This document shows positions 50,142 to 57,946 of a stretch of 64,000 bases of DNA, in pieces. The notes under the pieces were generated by a model. That model did not search any database and was not told where the DNA came from. It was given only the letters and a program-made list of their open reading frames with translations. The DNA comes from Geopseudomonas aromaticivorans (GTDB lineage Bacteria > Pseudomonadota > Gammaproteobacteria > Pseudomonadales > Pseudomonadaceae), in assembly GCF_019097855.1 (NCBI RefSeq), contig NZ_JAHRGL010000071.1, positions 1-64,000 of the forward strand. The letters are read 5' to 3'. The first letter of the stretch is position 1. The number at the start of each line of letters is the position of its first letter. The position numbers and the translations under genes were made by a program.

Positions 50142-50161
50142 CGGGGCGCACTGGCGCCCCG
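50142..50161 (+). terminator. Hairpin between ribBA and ribH
   Basis: CGGGGCGC and GCGCCCCG form an 8-bp stem with an ACTG loop, followed by GCTCTTTAT. A partial attenuator at most; ribH has no separate promoter that I can see. Confidence 0.45.
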
Positions 50162-50182
50162 GCTCTTTATCTGGAATCCGTC

Positions 50183-50659
50183 ATGACCCTGAAGACCATC
50201 GAAGGTACCTTCATCGCCCCCAAAGGCCGTTACGCCCTGGTGGTTGGCCGCTTCAACAGCTTCGTCGTCGAAAGCCTGGTACAGGGCGCCATCGACGCCC
50301 TGGTGCGCCACGGCGTCAGCGAGAGCGAGCTGACCATCATCCGCGCCCCGGGCGCCTTCGAGATTCCGCTGGTTGCCCAGAAAGTCGCCCAGCGTGGCGA
50401 ATTCGACGCCATCATCGCCCTCGGCGCGGTGATCCGCGGCGGTACTCCGCACTTCGAATACGTCGCCGGCGAGTGCACCAAGGGCCTGGCCCAGGTGTCC
50501 CTGCAGTTCGGCGTGCCGGTTGCCTTCGGCGTGCTGACCGTCGACTCCATCGAGCAGGCCATCGAGCGTTCCGGCACCAAGGCTGGCAACAAGGGCGCCG
50601 AAGCGGCCCTGTCCGCCCTGGAAATGGTCAGCCTGCTGGCGCAGTTGGAGGCCAAGTGA
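50183..50659 (+). CDS. ribH: 6,7-dimethyl-8-ribityllumazine synthase
   Basis: RibH joins the DHBP and pyrimidinedione precursors into lumazine. The 158-residue protein has the family motifs [30 protein letters not shown] and [19 protein letters not shown]. Its stop overlaps the nusB GTG by three bases. Confidence 0.96.
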   Translation: MTLKTIEGTFIAPKGRYALVVGRFNSFVVESLVQGAIDALVRHGVSESELTIIRAPGAFEIPLVAQKVAQRGEFDAIIALGAVIRGGTPHFEYVAGECTKGLAQVSLQFGVPVAFGVLTVDSIEQAIERSGTKAGNKGAEAALSALEMVSLLAQLEAK

Positions 50660-51138
50660 GCGAGCACGATAGCGGCACTCCGGCGCCCAAGGCCGCCCGA
50701 CCGAACAAGATCGCCATGCGCCAGAAGGCCCGCAGCCTGGCGGTGCAGGCCCTCTACTCGTGGCAGCTGGCCGGTCAGTCGATCAACGAGATCGAAGCGC
50801 AGTTCCGCGTCGACAACGACTTCAGCGATGTCGACGGCGCCTACTTTCGCGAGATCCTGCACGGCGTGCCGCGCCTGAAGCAGGAGCTGGATGCCGCCTT
50901 CGCACCCTGCCTCGACCGCCCGGTGGCGGAACTCGATCCGGTCGAACTGGCGATCCTGCGCCTGTCGACCTACGAGCTGCTCAACCGCGCCGATGTGCCC
51001 TATCGTGTGGTGATCAACGAGGGCATCGAGCTGGCCAAGGTCTACGGTGCCACCGACGGCCACAAGTTCGTCAACGGCGTGCTGGACAAGCTGGCCCCGC
51101 GCCTGCGCGGCGCCGAAGTACGCAACAAGCGCAGCTGA
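50656..51138 (+). CDS. nusB: Transcription antitermination factor NusB
   Basis: NusB pairs with S10 (rpsJ at 20856) on boxA RNA for rRNA antitermination. The 160-residue all-helical protein has [20 protein letters not shown] and [20 protein letters not shown]. The GTG start overlaps the ribH stop, so the pair is coupled. The N-terminal 15 residues are low in similarity to the family. Confidence 0.95.
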   Translation: MSEHDSGTPAPKAARPNKIAMRQKARSLAVQALYSWQLAGQSINEIEAQFRVDNDFSDVDGAYFREILHGVPRLKQELDAAFAPCLDRPVAELDPVELAILRLSTYELLNRADVPYRVVINEGIELAKVYGATDGHKFVNGVLDKLAPRLRGAEVRNKRS

Positions 51139-51148
51139 TCCCCGCGCG

Positions 51149-52129
51149 ATGGCCGGCCTCGGCGAATTCGAGCTGATCCGTCAGTACTTCGCCGCGGCCG
51201 CCTGCGCCACGCCGGTTTCCGGCGTGGCGCGCGGCATCGGCGACGACTGCGCGCTGCTGCAACTGCGACCCGGCGAACAACTGGCGGTGTCCACCGACAC
51301 CCAGGTTGCCGGGGTGCACTTCCCCGAACATCACGATCCCTTCCTGCTCGCCCAGCGCGTGCTGGCCGCTGCGGCCAGTGACCTGGCGGCGATGGGCGCG
51401 GCGCCGCTCGGCTTCACCCTGGCGCTGACCCTGCCGAACGCCGAGCCGGCCTGGCTGGCGGGTTTCGCCCGCGGGCTCGATGTGATGGCGCGCGCCTGCC
51501 AGCTGGCGCTGATCGGCGGCGACACCACCCGCGGCCCGCTCAACATCAACGTCACCGTGTTCGGCCGCCTGCCCGTCGGCCAGGCCCTGCTGCGCTCGGG
51601 CGCGCGTCCCGGCGACCTGCTGTGCCTCGGCGGGACGACCGGCGAGGCCGCGGCGGCCCTGCCGCTGGTGCTCGGCGAGCGCGCCGCGAGCGGCGCGGGC
51701 GATGCCGAGCTGCTGGCGCGCTACTGGACACCGCAGCCGCAACTGCTCCTCGGTCAGGCCCTGCGCGGCCTGGCCAGCGCGGCGCTGGACGTCTCCGACG
51801 GCCTGCTCGCCGACTGCGGGCATATCGCCGAGCAGTCCGGCGTGGCGCTGCTGATCGAGGCCGCGCGGCTACCGCTGGCCGCGGCCCTCCGCGAGGCGGC
51901 CGGCGCCCGGGCGCTGCACCTGGCGCTGACCGGCGGCGACGACTACGTGCTGGCCTTCAGCCTGCCGCCGGCCGCGCTGCCGACGCTGCAGGCCACCGGC
52001 CAGCCGTTCCATCTCATCGGCCGGGTCGCGGCGGGCAGCGGCGTGCGCGTGCTCGACCGTGACGGCCACGACATCACCCCGGCCGCCGGCGGCTACCAGC
52101 ATTTCGGAGGTGGCGATGGCCAAACCTGA
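51149..52129 (+). CDS. thiL: Thiamine-monophosphate kinase
   Basis: ThiL makes thiamine diphosphate from thiamine monophosphate and ATP. The 326-residue protein has N-terminal GEFELIRQYF and GIGDDCALL, the metal/substrate motif STDTQVAGVHF, ASDLAAMGA, IGGDTTRGPL, and LDVSDGLLADCGHIA. ATG 51149 follows nusB by 10 bases; it overlaps pgpA by 14. Confidence 0.95.
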   Translation: MAGLGEFELIRQYFAAAACATPVSGVARGIGDDCALLQLRPGEQLAVSTDTQVAGVHFPEHHDPFLLAQRVLAAAASDLAAMGAAPLGFTLALTLPNAEPAWLAGFARGLDVMARACQLALIGGDTTRGPLNINVTVFGRLPVGQALLRSGARPGDLLCLGGTTGEAAAALPLVLGERAASGAGDAELLARYWTPQPQLLLGQALRGLASAALDVSDGLLADCGHIAEQSGVALLIEAARLPLAAALREAAGARALHLALTGGDDYVLAFSLPPAALPTLQATGQPFHLIGRVAAGSGVRVLDRDGHDITPAAGGYQHFGGGDGQT

Positions 52130-52610
52130 GCGTCCCGACCTCGCGCCGGCCTCGATCTGGCGCGACCCTTGGCAGTTCATCGCCTTCGGTTTCGGCTCCG
52201 GCGCCATGCGCAAGGCGCCGGGCACCTGGGGCACCCTAGTCGGCCTGCTGTTCGTGCCGCTGCTGCAGCTGCTGCCGCACTGGGGCTACGGCCTGATCCT
52301 GCTGCTCGGTTCGCTGTTCGGTTTCTGGCTGTGTGGCAAGGTGTCCCGCGATCTGGGCGTGCACGATCACGGCGGCATCGTCTGGGACGAGATCGTCGGC
52401 ATCTGGATCACCCTGTGGCTGGCGCCGCCCGGTTGGCCGTGGCTGCTGGTCGGCTTCGTGCTGTTCCGCGTGCTGGACATCCTCAAGCCCTGGCCGATCA
52501 GCTGGGTCGATCGCCGGGTGCACGGCGGCGTCGGCATCATGCTCGACGACCTGCTGGCCGGCGCCGCTGCCTGGCTGCTGCTGCAGGGGCTGGTGGTGCT
52601 GCTGGCCTGA
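52116..52610 (+). CDS. pgpA: Phosphatidylglycerophosphatase A
   Basis: PgpA removes a phosphate from phosphatidylglycerol phosphate in the inner membrane. The 164-residue protein has GFGSGAMRKAPGTWGTL, HDHGGIVWDEIVG and FRVLDILKPWPISWVD, with hydrophobic segments between them. It overlaps the thiL end by 14 bases. Confidence 0.95.
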   Translation: MAKPERPDLAPASIWRDPWQFIAFGFGSGAMRKAPGTWGTLVGLLFVPLLQLLPHWGYGLILLLGSLFGFWLCGKVSRDLGVHDHGGIVWDEIVGIWITLWLAPPGWPWLLVGFVLFRVLDILKPWPISWVDRRVHGGVGIMLDDLLAGAAAWLLLQGLVVLLA

Positions 52611-52636
52611 ATTTCCCGACAACACGGAGGTTGTAT

Positions 52637-53281
52637 ATGCGTTCTTTCCTGGTTTTCTGCACCAGCCTGCTGCTGGCCGCACCGCTGGCGGCGGCGCCGC
52701 AGGTGCAGGTGGTCGGCCTGTTTCCCGGCGCGGCGGTGGTCAGCGTCGACGGTCAGCGCCAGCTGCTCAAGGTCGGCCAGAGCGGTCCGGCCGGCGTCAC
52801 CCTGGTCAGCGCCGATGCCCGCGGCGCGGTGCTGCGGGTGGAGGGCGCCGAGCGTCCATTCGGCCTGTCGCGCGAATACAGCGGCACCGGCTATGCCGAG
52901 CCGCAGCGCCAGCAAATGAGCATCGCCCGGCGCGGCGACGGCCACTACTGGTCGGCCGGCTCGATCAACGGCCAGGGGGTGCAGTTCCTGGTCGACACCG
53001 GCGCGTCCTCGGTGGCGATGAACGAGGCGCAGGCGAGCCGTCTCGGTCTCGACTACAAGACGCGCGGCCAGCCGATGCAGGTCAACACCGCCGGCGGCGT
53101 GGTGCCGGCCTGGAGCATGCGCCTGAACAGCGTCAAGGTCGGCACTATCGAGCTGCTCGGCGTCGAGGCCGCCATCGTTGCCGGCGGCTCGCCCACCGAG
53201 GTGCTGCTGGGCATGAGCTTCCTCAATCGGGTCGGCTGGCGCGAGGAGCAGGGCCTGCTGCGCCTGGAGGCCAAGCACTGA
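52637..53281 (+). CDS. Secreted retropepsin-like aspartic protease
   Basis: The 214-residue protein has a signal peptide MRSFLVFCTSLLLAAPL then AAA, and a C-terminal clan AA aspartic protease domain with the catalytic FLVDTGASSVAM motif near residue 117, a flap-like MQVNTAGGVVPAW, and LLGMSFLNRV at the end. One DTG per chain means it must work as a dimer, like retropepsins. Target unknown; I expect a periplasmic enzyme. GGAGG precedes ATG 52637 by 9 bases. Confidence 0.85.
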   Translation: MRSFLVFCTSLLLAAPLAAAPQVQVVGLFPGAAVVSVDGQRQLLKVGQSGPAGVTLVSADARGAVLRVEGAERPFGLSREYSGTGYAEPQRQQMSIARRGDGHYWSAGSINGQGVQFLVDTGASSVAMNEAQASRLGLDYKTRGQPMQVNTAGGVVPAWSMRLNSVKVGTIELLGVEAAIVAGGSPTEVLLGMSFLNRVGWREEQGLLRLEAKH

Positions 53282-53284
53282 TAC

Positions 53285-53314
53285 TTGCCGCTGGCTCCGC
53301 GGCGGCGGCATAGT
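53285..53314 (+). promoter_or_regulatory. Candidate promoter for the phosphorylase/PRPP synthetase-like pair
   Basis: TTGCCG (53285-53290) and CATAGT (53309-53314), 18-bp spacer, then GGGGAA-CCG-TTCCCC just before the coding start. Pattern match only. Confidence 0.45.
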
Positions 53315-53343
53315 CGGGGAACCGTTCCCCACAGGCCCGCGCC

Positions 53344-54924
53344 ATGGACACCAGTACCCCGCCCGACGACGGCTGCGAATGCGAAGCGGCGACCCTGCAG
53401 CTGCACCGCGTCGCCATCGATACCTACCGCGAGAACGTCGCCTACTTGCACCGCGACTGCGCCGTGTACCGTGCCGAAGGTTTCCAGGCGCTGTCCAAGG
53501 TCGAGGTGCGCGCCAACGGCGGGCTGATTCTCGCCAGCCTCAACGTGGTCGACGACACTGCCATCGTCGACTGTGGCCAGCTCGGCCTGTCCGAGGACGC
53601 CTTCGCCCTGCTCGGCGTGCCCAATGGCCACCCGGCGAGCATCTGCCAGGCCGAGCCGCCGTCGTCGATTCCCGCGCTGCACCGCAAGATCGCCGGCGAG
53701 CGCCTGGATCGCGAGGACTTCCGCGCCATCGTCCGCGACATCGCCGAGCACCGCTATTCGAAGATCGAACTGACCGCCTTCGTGGTCGCCTGCAACCAGG
53801 GCGAGCTGGATCGCGAGGAGGTGTACTTCCTCAGCGACGCGATGACCCAGGTCGGTCGCCGCCTCGACTGGCACGAGCACCCGGTGGTCGACAAGCACTG
53901 CATCGGCGGCATCCCCGGCAACCGCACCTCGATGCTGGTGGTGCCGATCGTCGCGGCGCACGGCATGCTCTGCCCGAAGACCTCGTCGCGGGCGATCACC
54001 TCGCCGGCCGGTACCGCCGATACCATGGAGGTGCTGGCCAGCGTCGAGCTGCCCTTCGCGCGCCTCGAGGAGATCGTCCGCGAGCACCGTGGCTGCCTGG
54101 CCTGGGGCGGCACCAGCGAGCTGTCGCCGGCCGACGACGTGCTGATCGCCGTGGAGCGGCCGCTGTCGATCGACTCGCCGGGGCAGATGGTCGCCTCGAT
54201 CCTGTCGAAGAAGCTCGCCGCCGGCTCCACCCATCTGGTGCTGGACATCCCGGTCGGGCCGACCGCCAAGGTGCGCTCGATGCCCGAGGCGCAGCGCCTG
54301 CGCAAGCTGTTCGAGTTCGTTTCCGCGCGCCTGGGCCTGACCCTCGACGTGGTGATCACCGACGGCCGCCAGCCGGTGGGCAATGGCATCGGTCCGGTGC
54401 TGGAGGCGCGCGACGTGATGCGCGTGCTGGAGCACGACCCGCGCGCGCCCAACGACCTGCGCCAGAAGGCCCTGCGCCTGGCCGGGCGCATGCTCGAGTT
54501 CGATCCCGACGTGCGCGGCGGCGACGGCTTCGCCATCGCCCGCGACATCCTCGACTCCGGCCGTGCCCTGGCCAAGATGCAGGCGATCATCGCCGCCCAG
54601 GGGGGCCGTGGCTTCGACCACAATGCCCCGGCGCTGGCGCCGCTCAGCTTCGAGGTGGCGGCAGCGCAGGGCGGGGTGGTCATCGGCATCGACAACCTGC
54701 AGCTGGCGCGCATCGCCCGCCTGGCCGGCGCGCCCAAGGTGCAGGGCGCCGGGGTCGACCTGCTCTACAAGCTCGGCGAGCGGGTCGAGGTCGGGGCGCC
54801 GCTGTACCGCGTGTACGCCGCCTATCCGGCCGATCTGGAGTTCGCCCGCCAGGCCAGCCAGCGCAGCGTCGGCTTCGCCATCGGCAGTGCCGACGAGCTG
54901 CCCCATCTGTTCGTGGAGTTCTGA
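53344..54924 (+). CDS. Archaeal-type thymidine/AMP phosphorylase family protein
   Basis: The 526-residue protein belongs to the long form of nucleoside phosphorylase family II, seen in archaeal AMP phosphorylases and in 'type 2 thymidine phosphorylases' of some proteobacteria. It has an N-terminal extension (about 1-95), [20 protein letters not shown] near 180-200, [15 protein letters not shown] near 220, and a C-terminal domain. Archaeal relatives release ribose-1,5-bisphosphate from nucleoside 5'-monophosphates. Whether this one acts on nucleosides or nucleotides is not fixed by sequence. It overlaps the next gene by one base. Confidence 0.85.
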   Translation: MDTSTPPDDGCECEAATLQLHRVAIDTYRENVAYLHRDCAVYRAEGFQALSKVEVRANGGLILASLNVVDDTAIVDCGQLGLSEDAFALLGVPNGHPASICQAEPPSSIPALHRKIAGERLDREDFRAIVRDIAEHRYSKIELTAFVVACNQGELDREEVYFLSDAMTQVGRRLDWHEHPVVDKHCIGGIPGNRTSMLVVPIVAAHGMLCPKTSSRAITSPAGTADTMEVLASVELPFARLEEIVREHRGCLAWGGTSELSPADDVLIAVERPLSIDSPGQMVASILSKKLAAGSTHLVLDIPVGPTAKVRSMPEAQRLRKLFEFVSARLGLTLDVVITDGRQPVGNGIGPVLEARDVMRVLEHDPRAPNDLRQKALRLAGRMLEFDPDVRGGDGFAIARDILDSGRALAKMQAIIAAQGGRGFDHNAPALAPLSFEVAAAQGGVVIGIDNLQLARIARLAGAPKVQGAGVDLLYKLGERVEVGAPLYRVYAAYPADLEFARQASQRSVGFAIGSADELPHLFVEF

Positions 54925-55829
54925 TGAGCGCATTGCTGCTGTACTTCGCCGACGAGCAGGCGGCTGCCGAGCGTCTGGCGGCGGCTGCCGGCCTGCGCGC
55001 CGCGGCCATCGAGCGCCATCGTTTTCCCGATGACGAACTGCGCCTGCGCCTGCCGCTGGCCGCGGGCGACAGCCTGCCCGCCGAGCTGGTGCTGTACCGC
55101 AGCCTCGACCGGCCCAACGAAAAACTGGTCGAGCTGCTGCTGGTGGCCGGCGAGGCGCGGCGTCTCGGCGCCACCCGGCTGCTGCTGGTGGCGCCGTACC
55201 TGGCCTACATGCGCCAGGACATCGCCTTCCACCCCGGCGAGGTGGTCAGCCAGCAGGTGGTCGGCCGTTTCCTCGCCGAGCTGTTCGATGGCGTGATCAC
55301 CGTCGATCCGCATCTGCACCGCATCGCCCGGCTGGACGAGGCGATTCCGCACGGCGATGCGCTCAGCCTGTCGGGGGCGCCGCTGCTCGCCGAACTGATC
55401 GCCGGGCGGCTGGAAAACCCGCTGCTGGTCGGCCCGGATGCCGAATCGCTGCAGTGGATCGAGGCGGCCGCGGAGCTACACGGCTTCGACTACGGCGTGT
55501 GCAGCAAGATCCGCCACGGCGACCGCCAGGTGGACATCGCCCTGCCGGAGGTGGCGGTGCGGGGCCGCGCGGTGGTGCTGCTGGACGACGTGGCCAGTTC
55601 CGGGCATACCCTGGCGCGCGCTGCCGCGCTGCTGCTGGCCGCCGGCGCCGCCTCGGTGGACGTGGCGGTGACCCATGCGCTGTTCGCCGCCGACGCGCTG
55701 GCAGTCATTTGCGCCGCCGGCGTGCGCCATGTCTGGAGCAGCGACTGCATCCAGCATGCGAGCAACGCGGTGAGCGTGGCGCCGCTGCTGGCCGCGGCGC
55801 TGGCCCAGCTCGGCGTCGGCGCGGGGTAG
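54924..55829 (+). CDS. Ribose-phosphate pyrophosphokinase-like protein (archaeal-type)
   Basis: The 301-residue protein is a PRPP synthetase homologue: paired phosphoribosyltransferase folds, APYLAYMRQDIAFHPGEVVS near 86-105, TVDPHLHR, VGPDAESLQW, and the PRPP loop VVLLDDVASSGHTL near 213-226. The flexible loop reads IAFHPGEV, nearer archaeal enzymes than the RKDRPREPI of normal bacterial PrsA. It is not the housekeeping prs. The ATG shares one base with the phosphorylase stop, so the two act in one pathway. Confidence 0.83.
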   Translation: MSALLLYFADEQAAAERLAAAAGLRAAAIERHRFPDDELRLRLPLAAGDSLPAELVLYRSLDRPNEKLVELLLVAGEARRLGATRLLLVAPYLAYMRQDIAFHPGEVVSQQVVGRFLAELFDGVITVDPHLHRIARLDEAIPHGDALSLSGAPLLAELIAGRLENPLLVGPDAESLQWIEAAAELHGFDYGVCSKIRHGDRQVDIALPEVAVRGRAVVLLDDVASSGHTLARAAALLLAAGAASVDVAVTHALFAADALAVICAAGVRHVWSSDCIQHASNAVSVAPLLAAALAQLGVGAG

Positions 55830-55859
55830 GGTGGACAACTCGCGCAGCGATTGTCCACC
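55830..55859 (+). repeat. REP-like palindrome, copy 1
   Basis: GGTGGACAA (55830-55838) and TTGTCCACC (55851-55859) flank a CTCGCGCAGCGA core, starting at the stop of the PRPP synthetase-like gene. It is inverted relative to the second copy 18 bases away. Confidence 0.6.
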
Positions 55860-55877
55860 GGTTGGGCTGCATGGGCT

Positions 55878-55907
55878 GGTAGAAAACCGCTGCGCGGGTT
55901 TTCTACC
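55878..55907 (-). repeat. REP-like palindrome, copy 2
   Basis: GGTAGAAAACC (55878-55888) and GGTTTTCTACC (55897-55907) flank GCTGCGCG, the reverse complement of the first core. Both copies carry ACCCTAC at the outer edge in their own orientation, so they form an inverted REP pair. Confidence 0.6.
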
Positions 55908-55983
55908 CTACGGAGCGATACGCTTCCCCCGGCTGCATGTCTGCCATGCAATTCCCGACTGACTTCCTCGGCGATGCTGCTGC

Positions 55984-55989
55984 TACAAT
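55984..55989 (+). promoter_or_regulatory. Candidate -10 element for ribA
   Basis: TACAAT 31 bases before the ribA start. The -35 region (TGACTT, 18-bp spacer) is poor, so the promoter is uncertain. Confidence 0.35.
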
Positions 55990-56019
55990 CGGGACCTTAC
56001 GACTTTCAGGAGTGTTCCG

Positions 56020-56631
56020 GTGTCCGTCGTCTTTGTCGCCGCCTCGAAGCTGCCAACCCCGTTTGGCGTGTTCACCATGCATGGCTTTCTCGATGAGGCC
56101 ACCGGCAAGGAGCACGTGGCCCTGACCCTGGGCGACGTCGCCGATGGCGCGCCGGTGCTCGGCCGCCTGCACTCCGAGTGCCTGACCGGCGATGCGCTGT
56201 TCAGCCTGCGCTGCGACTGCGGCGCCCAGCTGGAGGCCGCGCTGGCGGCCATCGCCGCCGAAGGGCGCGGCGTGCTGCTCTACCTGCGCCAGGAAGGCCG
56301 CGGCATCGGCCTGCTCAACAAGATCCGCGCCTACGAGCTGCAGGACGCCGGCGCCGACACCGTCGAGGCCAACGAGCGCCTGGGCTTCGGTGCCGACCAG
56401 CGCGACTACGCGATGTGCCGGCCGATGCTCGACCACCTGGGCATCACCGCGCTCAAGCTGATGACCAACAACCCGCGCAAGCTCAAGGCCCTGGAAACCT
56501 ACGGCATCCGCCTGGCCGAGCGCGTGCCGCTGCACAGCGGCCTCAACCCGCACAACAAGCACTACCTGGCGACCAAGGCCGGCAAGCTCGGCCACCTGCT
56601 CGGCAACCAGCATCAGGCTGAATCCGAATGA
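56020..56631 (+). CDS. ribA: GTP cyclohydrolase II
   Basis: RibA opens GTP in the first committed step of riboflavin synthesis. The 203-residue protein has the zinc motif [18 protein letters not shown] (about 52-69), the GTP motif [12 protein letters not shown] and the C-terminal LTGNNPRK-like [16 protein letters not shown]. It starts with GTG at 56020, AGGAG upstream. This supplies the activity missing from the C-terminal half of RibBA. It is not under the FMN riboswitch. The next gene overlaps it by four bases (ATGA). Confidence 0.96.
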   Translation: MSVVFVAASKLPTPFGVFTMHGFLDEATGKEHVALTLGDVADGAPVLGRLHSECLTGDALFSLRCDCGAQLEAALAAIAAEGRGVLLYLRQEGRGIGLLNKIRAYELQDAGADTVEANERLGFGADQRDYAMCRPMLDHLGITALKLMTNNPRKLKALETYGIRLAERVPLHSGLNPHNKHYLATKAGKLGHLLGNQHQAESE

Positions 56632-57050
56632 GTCAGGCCGGCGTGCAGCGGCCGGCGTTCGCCCGCCGCTGGTGGGGACTGCTGGCCGTGGCCCTGCTGC
56701 CGCTGATCCTGCTCGGCGCCTTCGGGCCCGAGCAGGCGCCGCTGCCCGACAGCCTGGCCATGCCGCTGTTCGTCGCCGCGCTGCTGAGCATGTTCGTCGG
56801 CCTGCCGCTGTTCCGTCGCTACAAGCATGCGTTGATCGGCTGCGGTCGCGCCCTCAACGGTGCGGACGAAGGCACCGCCTGGAGCGAACTGGCCAAGGCC
56901 CAGCGCCACGGCCTGCTCGGCGCGTTGCTGCCGGCCTGGTTCGCTGCGTTTGGCCAACTGGCCGACCTGCACGGCGTGCCGGTGCTGCTGCTGGCCTTTG
57001 CCTCCGTGCTGATCGCCATCCTCTACCGACTGCCGTGCCAGCTGCGCTGA
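56628..57050 (+). CDS. Small integral membrane protein of unknown function
   Basis: The 140-residue protein has four likely membrane segments: about 15-33, 43-62, 93-112 and 115-134, with a short soluble loop containing [21 protein letters not shown] do not recognise a family. Its ATG overlaps the ribA stop and its own TGA overlaps the following BtuF-like gene, so it is probably part of a ribA transcript. Confidence 0.75.
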   Translation: MSQAGVQRPAFARRWWGLLAVALLPLILLGAFGPEQAPLPDSLAMPLFVAALLSMFVGLPLFRRYKHALIGCGRALNGADEGTAWSELAKAQRHGLLGALLPAWFAAFGQLADLHGVPVLLLAFASVLIAILYRLPCQLR

Positions 57051-57868
57051 TGCGCCGCCTGCTGCTCGCCGTCCTGCTGCTCGGCGCCGCGCTGGCACAG
57101 GCTGCGGAACCGGCCGGGCAGGGCGCCCGGCGGGTGGTGGCGCTGGCGCCGTCGCTCAGCGAGATTATGGTGGAACTGGGTGCCGCCGAACGCCTGGTCG
57201 GCGTGCTCGACGCCGGCCCGCGTCTGCCGGCGCTGGCCCACCTGCCGTCCCTCGGTCGCTACGGCCAGCTCAATCTGGAGGCCCTGCTGGCGCTGCAGCC
57301 CGACCTGATCCTGCTGTGGCCGGACAGCGTCGGCCCGGCCATGCAGGCCCAGCTCGGCAGCCTCGGTATCCCGCTGATCGAGGCGCAGCCGCACAGCCTC
57401 GCCGAACTGGCCGGGCAGCTGGCGCTGATCGGCGCCGCCGTCGGTCACCCCGAGCAGGGCGGGCGGCTGGCCACGCAGATGCGCGAGGGCGTGCGCCAGC
57501 TGGCCGCGCGCCATGCACGGGCCGAGCCGCTGGCGGTGTTTTACCAGGTCTGGGACCGCCCCATGTACACCCTCGGCGGTCGGCAGATCATCAGCGATGC
57601 TCTGCGCCTGTGCGGCGCGCGCAACGTGTTCGGTGATCTCGACCTGCCGGCGCCGCAGGTCAGCGTCGAGTCGGTGCTGGCCCGCGATCCGGCGGTGATC
57701 CTGGTCGGCGAGCCGGGCCAGGCCGCCGCCTGGCAAGCCTGGCCGCAGCTGACCGCGGTGCGCCGCGGCCAGGTCTGGGAGGTGCCGGACGAGGGCATCG
57801 AGCGGCCGAGCTTCCAGATGCTCGCCGCCACGGCGAAGCTGTGTACGTTGCTGGACGGGGCGCGCTGA
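57050..57868 (+). CDS. BtuF-like cobalamin-binding ABC transporter substrate-binding protein
   Basis: A 272-residue periplasmic protein with a signal peptide [18 protein letters not shown], a class III binding-protein fold, and motifs VVALAPSLSEIMVELGA and LNLEALLALQPDLILLWPD. The nearby btuB and B12 riboswitch favour cobalamin as ligand, but related proteins bind haem or siderophores. No permease or ATPase gene is linked here. Its ATG overlaps the previous stop by one base, and the gene ends at a strong terminator facing btuB. Confidence 0.8.
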   Translation: MRRLLLAVLLLGAALAQAAEPAGQGARRVVALAPSLSEIMVELGAAERLVGVLDAGPRLPALAHLPSLGRYGQLNLEALLALQPDLILLWPDSVGPAMQAQLGSLGIPLIEAQPHSLAELAGQLALIGAAVGHPEQGGRLATQMREGVRQLAARHARAEPLAVFYQVWDRPMYTLGGRQIISDALRLCGARNVFGDLDLPAPQVSVESVLARDPAVILVGEPGQAAAWQAWPQLTAVRRGQVWEVPDEGIERPSFQMLAATAKLCTLLDGAR

Positions 57869-57887
57869 GTTTCGCTGCTGGAAACGA

Positions 57888-57918
57888 CGAGGCCCCGCAT
57901 CCGCGGGGCCTCGTTTTT
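57888..57918 (+). terminator. Terminator between the btuF-like gene and btuB
   Basis: CGAGGCCCCGC (57888-57898) pairs with GCGGGGCCTCG (57903-57913), followed by TTTTT. It ends the ribA transcript and may also act on the convergent btuB transcript. Confidence 0.88.
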
Positions 57919-57946
57919 CTGGAGCCGGTTCGGCAATGGCTGGGCC

